A stretch of 20,279 nt of DNA, from assembly GCA_041687475.1 (NCBI GenBank), contig JAWLBW010000050.1, forward strand, positions 1-20,279. Direction: 5' to 3'. The notes beneath the pieces are model-generated. The model saw nothing but the letters and a program-made list of their open reading frames with translations, searched no databases and had not been told where the DNA came from. The DNA comes from JAWLBW01 sp041687475 (GTDB lineage Bacteria; J088; JAWLBW01). The translations under genes and the position numbers were made by a program. The first letter of the stretch is position 1; each line of letters begins with the position of its first letter. This document shows positions 14,775-20,279 of this stretch, one piece after another.

Positions 14775-16034
14775 ATGTTCCTGCGTTTTTCTCACCTCGC
14801 CGTATTTATTGCCGCCGGTCTGCTGGCGGCGTGCGGAACCGAAGAGGTTCCCTCCCTTACTCCGACAGCCCGGGAGCTGGTTGCCCTGCCCGCGACCGGC
14901 ACCACGGGCGTAGACCTGTCGTGGTCGGGCACCGGTAAATCATTCCTCGTTTACCGTTCCGACGCTCCGTTCGACGGCACGGCCGGCACCGAAATCACGA
15001 CCACCACCGAAAAGACCTGGCTCGATACCGGGGTCGACCCGGCCGGCGCCTTCTACCGTGTGCGCGCGTCGGGTGGCGGTTTCTCGAACCTTGCCTACGG
15101 CGTACCCGCGGGCGCCCTCGACTCCGACGGCGACGGCCTTACCGACGCCAAGGAAGAAGAGCTGGGAACCGACCCCTTTAACGCCGACACCGACGGCGAC
15201 GGAATCGCCGATCTCGTCGAGCTGCTCGCGGGTACCGATCCGAAGAAGGATGACGCAAACGACGACCCCGATGGCGACGGCCTCACGAACGCCGAAGAGT
15301 TTGCCGCCGGTACCGACCCGCTCAACCCCGACACCGACGGCGACGGTGTGCCCGACGGCGTCGAGGTTGCCAATGATACCGATCCGCTTTCGCCCTTGAG
15401 CCTGGTCACCTGCCTGGTACCGCAGACCAGCGCCAACCTGGTAACCACCGTTACGGAAGCCAAGGCCATCTATACCGAGGTCACCGCAGCCACGCTTGCC
15501 GGTCTCGAGATATGCTTCATTCCCAACAGCGCCGGGTACACGGTTTATGCCGGCAAGTCGAGCCAGTGGCCCGCCCGTGCCGTCAGTAACGCCGGTCTCG
15601 AATTGGCCGACGATGAAGCAACCACCCATTACCTCGATCATTCGATATCGTTCTACGGCAATGCGCTTACCACCGTTATCGCCAACAGTAACGGCGCCCT
15701 GCTGTTCGAGGGCGACGAAGACGACTCGATCTCCGATGACTACGATATCAGTGGCAGCACCGCAGTCGATTATCTTGCCATCGCATTCAACTGGAGCGAC
15801 CAGTACGGCCATTGGTCCGTTCACGAGAACCTTGTCGAAACGGTGTTCAACTTCACGGGTCACGACTACGACGAATCGTCGAACACCAAGAACGGCCAGG
15901 TGGTGGTCAATCGTGAAACCGGCGTCATCGTCATGGTCTACCATCCCGCGTTCGCGGATGACGACAGCGAAGGCGATTTCGGCGGTATCTCGGCCGGAAC
16001 CGGCGAAGGCGACATGGTCGATTTCGTGAAGTAA
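14775..16034 (+). CDS. Lipoprotein with thrombospondin type 3-like calcium repeats
   Basis: Encodes 419 residues. GAGG five bases upstream and a textbook lipobox (LLAAC, lipidated Cys20) support the ATG at 14775 over upstream in-frame starts. Residues about 30-112 resemble a fibronectin type III or Ig-like module (GVDLSWSGTGKSFLVYRSD, FYRVRASGGG). Residues about 117-205 carry Asp-rich calcium-binding repeats of thrombospondin type 3/OmpA-linker style: DSDGDGLTDAKEEELGTDP, DTDGDGIADLVELLAGTDP, DPDGDGLTNAEEFAAGTDP and DTDGDGVPDGVEVANDTDP. The C-terminal 210 residues form an acidic beta-rich domain (SNGALLFEGDEDD, YLAIAFNWSDQYGHW) that I cannot assign with confidence; a nidogen-like surface fold is conceivable. 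The protein is probably anchored to the outer membrane and exposed, requiring calcium for rigidity. It ends in a strong terminator and stands as a single-gene unit. Ligand unknown. Confidence 0.85.
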   Translation: MFLRFSHLAVFIAAGLLAACGTEEVPSLTPTARELVALPATGTTGVDLSWSGTGKSFLVYRSDAPFDGTAGTEITTTTEKTWLDTGVDPAGAFYRVRASGGGFSNLAYGVPAGALDSDGDGLTDAKEEELGTDPFNADTDGDGIADLVELLAGTDPKKDDANDDPDGDGLTNAEEFAAGTDPLNPDTDGDGVPDGVEVANDTDPLSPLSLVTCLVPQTSANLVTTVTEAKAIYTEVTAATLAGLEICFIPNSAGYTVYAGKSSQWPARAVSNAGLELADDEATTHYLDHSISFYGNALTTVIANSNGALLFEGDEDDSISDDYDISGSTAVDYLAIAFNWSDQYGHWSVHENLVETVFNFTGHDYDESSNTKNGQVVVNRETGVIVMVYHPAFADDDSEGDFGGISAGTGEGDMVDFVK

Positions 16035-16061
16035 GTCCGACCCGCCATTCCCGAAAGTAAC

Positions 16062-16097
16062 GGGGGTAACGGTATATGCCGTTACCCCCATCTTTTT
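16062..16097 (+). terminator. Strong Rho-independent terminator after the TSP3 lipoprotein
   Basis: GGGGGTAACGG (16062-16072) and CCGTTACCCCC (16079-16089) form a perfect 11-bp stem with a six-base loop, followed by ATCTTTTT (16090-16097). It lies 28 bases after the stop codon. Confidence 0.9.
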
Positions 16098-16155
16098 GTC
16101 TCTGTTCCGCCTTGCAGATTCTCGTCGATGTAGCCTCTTATGCAATCAGCAGTAG

Positions 16156-16195
16156 GGTCCGAAGGTCCGAAGGTCTGAAGGTCTGAAAGTCTGTC
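16156..16195. repeat. Tandem 8-bp repeats (GGTCYGAA)
   Basis: Four perfect-register units, GGTCCGAA at 16156 and 16164 and GGTCTGAA at 16172 and 16180, are followed by a decayed fifth (AGTCTGTC, 16188-16195). They lie in the 171-base gap between two convergent genes, ten bases before the stop codon of the flavin monooxygenase gene, and have no coding role. Confidence 0.85.
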
Positions 16196-16205
16196 CGTCG
16201 GTCAA

Positions 16206-17690
16206 TCAGACGGCTACCCGATCACCAGAAAAGAGCCGATAATCGCTCTCCCTGACCTTGCGCATCTGGTACCAGAACTCAAAGGTGAAGCCCGGCCAGT
16301 TGGTGGCGTTGCGGCCGCGTTCGTCGAGATACCAGCTCTGGCAGCCCGAGGCCCAGACCGAGCGCTGCAGCCGCGGCTGCAGTTTCGCGTTGTAGGCCGA
16401 CTGGGCGTCGGGCTTCACGTCGGCCCAGGTCTTGCCGTGCTTCTCGAGCATCTCCATGTATCGCAAGGTGTAATTGATCTGCGATTCGATCATGAAGACC
16501 ATCGAGTTGTGGCCGAGCCCGGTATTGGGGCCCATGAGAATGAAGGCGTTGGGAAAGCCGCTTACCGAGGTTCCGCGATAGGCTTCGATGCCGTTTTTCC
16601 ACGCATCGTTGATGTCGACGCCGTCTATGCCCCTGATCTCCAGCGGCGTGAGCAGTTCGGTTACCCGGAAGCCGGTGCCGTACACAATGGCGTCGACCTT
16701 GCGCTTCGTGCCGTCGCGGGTGACCACCGCATCGGCGGTGACCTCGCGTATGCCGTCGGTCACCACATCGACATTGGGGCGATTGAGCGTCGAGTAGTAA
16801 TCGTTGGCCATGAGAATGCGCTTGCAACCCGGCGTGTAGTCGGGGGTTACGGCTTTGCGCAATATCGGGTCGTCGATTTGCGAAGCAATGTGTCGCCGGC
16901 CCATGGCGGCCGCCAGCTTCATGACATTGGGGTTGACCGTGAAGCCGAAGCCTCGCCCTTCCATCCACCAGTAAATGAAGTAGCGAAACGCCTTTTCGGC
17001 CGGGGGCAGGGCTTTGAACAGCTTCCGCGCCGCAGGCGCGATGGCGAAGTCGGGCTTGGGCAGCACCCAGGGGGCCGTGCGCTGATACAGGTCGAGGCGT
17101 GAAACCTGCGGCGCAAGCTGCGGCACGAACTGAATGGCGCTGGCCCCGGTGCCGACGACGGCAACCCGCTTCCCCGCGAAGTCGTAGTCGTGTTCCCACT
17201 CGGCCGAGTGAAACACCCTTCCCCTGAAATTTTCGATGCCTTTGATATCAGGGTAGGCGGGCCGACTCAGGGCGCCGACGCCGAGCACCAGGTAGCGGGC
17301 ACGAATCGGAGCTTTCCCCTTATTGGTCCAGACGTTCCAGATGCCGTGTGCTTCGTCGAATTCGGCCCGCGTGACTTCGGTGTTGAAGCGAATGTGCGGT
17401 CGAACGCCGTACTTGTCGGCGCATTGCTTGAGGTAATCGAGAATTTCCTGCTGGGGCGCAAACATGCGCGACCAATACGGATTTTTTTCGAATGAGAAGG
17501 AATACAGGTGCGAGGGCACGTCGCAGGCGCAGCCCGGATAATGGTTCTCGCGCCACGTTCCGCCCACTTCGTCGGCCTTTTCCAGAACGACGAACGAGTG
17601 TCGCCCCTCCTGCTTGAGGCGAACGGCCATGCCGAGGCCCGAAAAGCCGGTGCCCACGATGAGGGTTTCAAAATCGACCGGTGACTTCAT
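16206..17690 (-). CDS. Baeyer-Villiger-type (class B) flavin monooxygenase
   Basis: Encodes 494 residues. The FAD-binding Rossmann motif GTGFSG is at 13-18, and the family block GGTWRENHYPGCACD at 43-57. The Baeyer-Villiger fingerprint F-x-G-x3-H-x3-W is intact (Phe155, Gly157, His161, Trp165 in FRGRVFHSAEW). The NADPH-binding Rossmann motif GTGASA follows at 180-185, with the late DAIVYGTGF motif near 335. Such enzymes use NADPH and O2 to insert oxygen next to a ketone, forming esters or lactones; some relatives oxidise long-chain alkanes (AlmA group), so the substrate is uncertain. It has a GGGGAG site about seven bases upstream and is the second gene of an operon, 51 bases after the PF10118-type gene. 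Cytosolic, no signal peptide. Neighbours suggest a lipid, sterol or hydrocarbon ketone as substrate. Confidence 0.92.
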   Translation of the reverse strand: MKSPVDFETLIVGTGFSGLGMAVRLKQEGRHSFVVLEKADEVGGTWRENHYPGCACDVPSHLYSFSFEKNPYWSRMFAPQQEILDYLKQCADKYGVRPHIRFNTEVTRAEFDEAHGIWNVWTNKGKAPIRARYLVLGVGALSRPAYPDIKGIENFRGRVFHSAEWEHDYDFAGKRVAVVGTGASAIQFVPQLAPQVSRLDLYQRTAPWVLPKPDFAIAPAARKLFKALPPAEKAFRYFIYWWMEGRGFGFTVNPNVMKLAAAMGRRHIASQIDDPILRKAVTPDYTPGCKRILMANDYYSTLNRPNVDVVTDGIREVTADAVVTRDGTKRKVDAIVYGTGFRVTELLTPLEIRGIDGVDINDAWKNGIEAYRGTSVSGFPNAFILMGPNTGLGHNSMVFMIESQINYTLRYMEMLEKHGKTWADVKPDAQSAYNAKLQPRLQRSVWASGCQSWYLDERGRNATNWPGFTFEFWYQMRKVRESDYRLFSGDRVAV

Positions 17691-17741
17691 GAACGACTCC
17701 CCTTCTCATGCTGGTTAATCACCCTGCGAAGTGACCTCAGC

Positions 17742-18566
17742 TTAAGCCTGGCGGTATTCGGGAGCCGTCTGGTAGTCGACCTTCCACGCGTCGAGCAGGT
17801 TGCGGTTGTCGAGATCCCAGGGGTGGAAGCCGGGCCGGTAGTACGAGAAGTACTCGCGGGCGAGGCCGAACATGCCGCCCGGTTCGAAAAAGAGGAAGCG
17901 GCCCAACGCAGACCATTCGCGAAGCGATAATGCAATGCCGTCGACCCGCATGAGGCGGAACTGGTACTCGACCACCAACGCCCAGAAAATGACGGTGGCC
18001 ATGATCATGATGAAGCAGCGCTCGAAGTAGTTGCCGCCCGCTTCACGGTACACGTCGAAGGCCACGCCCTTGTGTTCGTTTTCTTCGGCCGCGTGCCAGC
18101 GCCACAGGGCCGCCATGTTGGGATCGGCGCCTTCAAGCAGACGTGGGTCGGCCAGAAGAAAGTGGGCCATGAGCGCGGTAAAGTGTTCGAGCGCGCAGGT
18201 GGCGGCCAGGTGCCAGCGCTTGGGCAGCCAGCGCGTGACCATGTCGAGAATCCACTGCACGCGCTCTTCGAGATCGTCGACCGGATATCCGTGCCGCTTG
18301 AGCATTTCGTTGTAGCGAATGTGTTCGCGGGTGTGCAGCCCTTCCTGTGCGTAGAAGGCGCGGGCCTCTTCGGCGATGCCGGGGTCCTTGATTTTCTTCG
18401 CGTGCGCGCGAACCGACTGAATGAAGAACCGTTCGCCGGCCGGAAAGAAGACGGAAAGGTTGTTCAGAAACGTGGTTACCGACTTGCGACCCCCGTGCCA
18501 GAATCGCGGTACGGAGTCGAGATTGAACTTAACGTTCCTGACTTCGAGTTTCGGCGCATCACTCAT
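17742..18566 (-). CDS. PF10118-type 'metal-dependent hydrolase', diiron-like motif pattern
   Basis: Encodes 274 residues. ATG 18566 has GAGG seven bases upstream; a TTG two codons earlier is less likely. The sequence matches the PF10118 family, labelled 'predicted metal-dependent hydrolase' and usually found near lipid or hydrocarbon genes. The acidic and histidine residues fall in the order Glu45, Glu75-x-x-His78, Glu127, Glu162-x-x-His165 (motifs GERFF, AQEGLHTREH, ALEHF, HAAEENEHKG), which is the E/ExxH/E/ExxH spacing of ferritin-like diiron proteins. That is my reading of this one sequence, not established for the family here. A hydrophobic stretch at about 185-203 (FIMIMATVIFWALVV) may embed in membrane or line a lipid pocket. 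First gene of a two-gene operon with the flavin monooxygenase, behind a promoter that contains a palindrome. Confidence 0.85.
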   Translation of the reverse strand: MSDAPKLEVRNVKFNLDSVPRFWHGGRKSVTTFLNNLSVFFPAGERFFIQSVRAHAKKIKDPGIAEEARAFYAQEGLHTREHIRYNEMLKRHGYPVDDLEERVQWILDMVTRWLPKRWHLAATCALEHFTALMAHFLLADPRLLEGADPNMAALWRWHAAEENEHKGVAFDVYREAGGNYFERCFIMIMATVIFWALVVEYQFRLMRVDGIALSLREWSALGRFLFFEPGGMFGLAREYFSYYRPGFHPWDLDNRNLLDAWKVDYQTAPEYRQA

Positions 18567-18629
18567 GGTCAAACCTCACGCTGAGTAAGGGATTCGGGTA
18601 GACTTGCGATTCCCTTCATCCCTGCTACG

Positions 18630-18658
18630 ATGATGACTGTAACAGTGATGAATGTAAA
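18630..18658 (-). promoter_or_regulatory. Sigma70-like promoter of the PF10118/monooxygenase operon
   Basis: The minus strand carries TTTACA (18658-18653), a 17-base spacer and CATCAT (18635-18630). Both hexamers are reasonable matches (five and four of six bases) with ideal spacing. Transcription would start near 18623, about 57 bases before the ATG at 18566. Confidence 0.5.
18636..18646. promoter_or_regulatory. 11-bp palindrome, candidate operator
   Basis: ACTGT-A-ACAGT is a perfect inverted repeat with a one-base centre. It lies inside the spacer of the operon promoter and abuts the -10 hexamer, a classic position for a repressor. No regulator gene is adjacent in the window, so the binding protein is unknown; TetR-type repressors are common at such loci, but the family cannot be deduced from this site. 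Confidence 0.4.
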
Positions 18659-18838
18659 GATCAAGCGCTAACCCGAAGGCGGCCGCATACCCGTTTCGAA
18701 CGCGCTTCCTTTCCAAGGGGAAGGGAGTTTGGGGGGGCGAAATTGATCTTGACCGCGAGCGTCCGTTTTTCCGGGGGGAAAAGGGGAATACGCCCACCTC
18801 CGGGGCGGCTCGACCATTGACCGAAGCAGGGAGTCATT

Positions 18839-19414
18839 ATGCTCATACCCGATCAGCCGCATGAGTTTCTGACCGAATTTCTACCGACGCAGTACGCCAT
18901 CGACAAGCGTTACCCCCGTACCGATACCTACCCTACCGTGCTCGAAATCGCGGATGAAGGCGCGTGGACGATTCAAGTGCGAAACGGTGCGCTCAATATC
19001 GAAAAAGGTCGCTTGAACGAACCCACCCTGCAGGTCGGTGTTGCCGCCGACGCCTTCGAGGTTCTTTTCGTCGCCCGTACCCGCAGCGAGGCCGCGAGAC
19101 ACGGCAGGCTGCGCGATGATACGCGTAGCGTTTTCCTGCCCTTCTTCGTCGATGAAAAGAAACGTTCGTTGCTCAAAGGGCAGCGAGACACGTTGGCGCT
19201 TCGCCTGAAGCACGACGGCCGTACGTTTCCGGTGCTCATGACGCCCGGCAATCACACGCCGGCAGAGCCCCGGGCCACCGTCAGCCTGGCCCTCGACGAC
19301 TTCTTCGGCATGACCGCGGGAAAGAAGAAGGCGCCGATGATGCTGCTCAAGAGGCAACTGAAGGTCGGCGGCGATGTCGGATATGCATTGAAAATGAACG
19401 GACTGCTTTCCTGA
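18839..19414 (+). CDS. SCP2-type sterol/lipid-binding protein
   Basis: Encodes 191 residues with an AGGGAG site six bases before the ATG. It matches the SCP2 sterol-carrier fold over most of its length: an N-terminal helix (HEFLTEFLPTQYA), strands TVLEIADEGAWTIQVRNGALNIEKG, a helix (ADAFEVLFVA), and the typical C-terminal block LKRQLKVGGDVGYALKMNGLL where SCP2 domains carry their lipid-binding helix. SCP2 proteins bind sterols, fatty acyl-CoA or other hydrophobic molecules and hand them to enzymes. There is no signal peptide, so it is cytosolic. It is the first gene of a plus-strand pair with the reductase, 18 bases apart, and divergent from the oxygenase operon. The insert GRLRDDTRSVFLPFFVDEK in the middle is unusual relative to the minimal domain. 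Confidence 0.8.
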   Translation: MLIPDQPHEFLTEFLPTQYAIDKRYPRTDTYPTVLEIADEGAWTIQVRNGALNIEKGRLNEPTLQVGVAADAFEVLFVARTRSEAARHGRLRDDTRSVFLPFFVDEKKRSLLKGQRDTLALRLKHDGRTFPVLMTPGNHTPAEPRATVSLALDDFFGMTAGKKKAPMMLLKRQLKVGGDVGYALKMNGLLS

Positions 19415-19432
19415 GTTCGCTGAGAGGGAATC

Positions 19433-20279
19433 ATGATAGGCGTTATCGCCGGCTATTTTGCCCGGCGCAGAAAGGCATGGCGGCTGCTGCGGCCGCAGAA
19501 GGCTGCAACGCGTTCGCGCCAGATGACGGTGGTCGAGGTCATTCGCGAAACCGCCGATGCCGTATCGCTGCGCATGGTGCCCAGCGACGGTCTGCCTCTG
19601 GCCTATGAAGCCGGCCAGTTTCTCACGCTTGCCGTCGAGATCGAGGGCGTCACCCACCGACGCTCCTATTCGTTTTCGTCGTCGCCGCGTGAGCAAGGCG
19701 AGGCCACGGTTACCGTCAAGCGGGTCGAAGGCGGCCTCGTTTCCAACTGGCTGAATGACCACGCCGCATCGGGGCTCGAGCTTACGGTTACCGGCCCCTG
19801 GGGTCATTTCACCATCGACGCCGACGACGACTGCTCGCACTACGTAATGCTGGCCGGCGGTTCGGGCATCACGCCGGTCATGAGCCTGGCGGCCGATCTG
19901 GCGGCGCGAGAACGCAGGCCGAAGGTCGACCTGCTGTACGGCAATCGCAGCGTCTCCGACATCATTTTTCAAGACCGTCTCGCAAAGCTGCAAGAGGTTT
20001 ACCCCGAACTGACCGTGCGCCACGTGCTTGAAGAAGCGCCCGACGGTTGGGAGCGCCCGGGCCGTCTCAATGGCGACCGAGCGTGCGAACTCATCGGCGA
20101 CCTGCAGGGTAAACGTTTTTACGTGTGCGGACCCGAACCCATGATGGACAGCGTCGGTGAGGCGCTCAGACATGCCGGTGTCGATGAAGCGGCGATTCGC
20201 ATGGAGCGCTTCGTTGCGCCCGAAGCCGCCGGTGCAGACGGCGGCCCCCACGAAGCCGAGCTGGCCTGCACCGGCGAAG
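19433..20279 (+). CDS. Ferredoxin-NAD(P)H reductase-type flavoprotein, cut by window end
   Basis: 282 complete codons are present before the window ends, with no stop. AGAGGG lies four bases before the ATG. After a basic leader (RRRKAWRLLR) the FAD-binding barrel carries R-S-Y-S-F-S-S at about residues 82-88, matching the RxYS flavin motif. The NAD(P)H domain follows with GGSGITP at about 143-149 and YVCGPEPMM near the C-terminal side. This is the PaaE/KshB/Hmp-like oxidoreductase plan. Family members often end in a plant-type [2Fe-2S] ferredoxin domain; here the sequence breaks off just where one would begin (PHEAELACTGE), so its presence is unknown. Such proteins pass electrons from NAD(P)H to oxygenases. 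Paired with SCP2 and opposite the PF10118/monooxygenase operon, it is a plausible electron donor for the PF10118 protein. Confidence 0.9.
   Translation, partial: MIGVIAGYFARRRKAWRLLRPQKAATRSRQMTVVEVIRETADAVSLRMVPSDGLPLAYEAGQFLTLAVEIEGVTHRRSYSFSSSPREQGEATVTVKRVEGGLVSNWLNDHAASGLELTVTGPWGHFTIDADDDCSHYVMLAGGSGITPVMSLAADLAARERRPKVDLLYGNRSVSDIIFQDRLAKLQEVYPELTVRHVLEEAPDGWERPGRLNGDRACELIGDLQGKRFYVCGPEPMMDSVGEALRHAGVDEAAIRMERFVAPEAAGADGGPHEAELACTGE

Noticed and set aside
1391..16034. Possible mobile element or genomic island
   Set aside because: No integrase, transposase, tRNA target, terminal repeats or marked change in codon use was seen anywhere in the window.
14940..16145. A 401-codon minus-strand frame opposite the TSP3 lipoprotein
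   Set aside because: It runs through the strong terminator and is the complement of the Asp-rich repeats, giving artificial Val/Gly repeats.
18767..18782. TTTTCC/GGAAAA hairpin upstream of the SCP2 gene
   Set aside because: No T run on either appropriate side and no gene ending there; likely chance in a G-rich stretch.
18881..20251. A 456-codon minus-strand frame across the SCP2 and reductase genes
   Set aside because: Both sense-strand products match known families with intact motifs and ribosome sites; the antisense frame has none.

Overview
The window is GC-rich bacterial DNA (by eye about 60% or more G+C, strong G/C preference at third codon positions, Shine-Dalgarno sites of AGGAG/GAGG type) from a Gram-negative organism: it encodes lipoproteins, an outer-membrane-barrel-like protein and periplasmic proteins including a c-type cytochrome. 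Rnk, a two-domain PPK2, a MerR regulator and a lipid/sterol-type oxidation cluster would fit a proteobacterium, possibly a gammaproteobacterium, but the taxonomic guess is weak. I see no tRNA, rRNA, CRISPR array, transposase or integrase.

Layout. 1-432 holds no convincing gene, only small palindromes. Two small unrecognised genes diverge from about 700: a four-cysteine mini-protein (433-657, minus) and a 128-residue protein (760-1146, plus). 1391-6445 encodes a 1684-residue lipoprotein made of tandem cadherin/Ig-like repeats followed by bacterial Ig-like domains, ending in a strong terminator. 6796-7629 is a lone protein that looks like a restriction-endonuclease-fold family member. 7685-9403 (minus) is a tandem pair of exported TPR-like paralogues, each with its own near-identical extended -10 promoter almost touching the start codon. 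Divergent from them is rnk (9574-9984), followed by a NYN-like protein with degenerate acidic residues (10217-10726), an A/T hairpin, and a small exported barrel-like protein (10852-11421). Converging on it is a cytochrome c'-type protein (11446-11880).

12019-13497 (minus) is a two-domain PPK2 polyphosphate kinase, divergent from a MerR-family regulator (13757-14533). 14775-16034 is a second lipoprotein with thrombospondin type 3-like calcium repeats, ending in a strong terminator; a short array of 8-bp tandem repeats separates it from the last cluster.

The last block is a divergent lipid/sterol or hydrocarbon oxidation locus. On the minus strand a PF10118-type protein with two ExxH motifs is followed by a Baeyer-Villiger-type flavin monooxygenase. 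On the plus strand an SCP2-type lipid carrier is followed by a ferredoxin-NAD(P)H-type reductase cut by the window edge. A sigma70-like promoter with an 11-bp palindrome in its spacer lies between the two arms. My inference is that the PF10118 protein is a diiron-type enzyme served by the reductase, with SCP2 presenting a hydrophobic substrate. This is the most interesting functional unit here, but its substrate cannot be read from the sequence.
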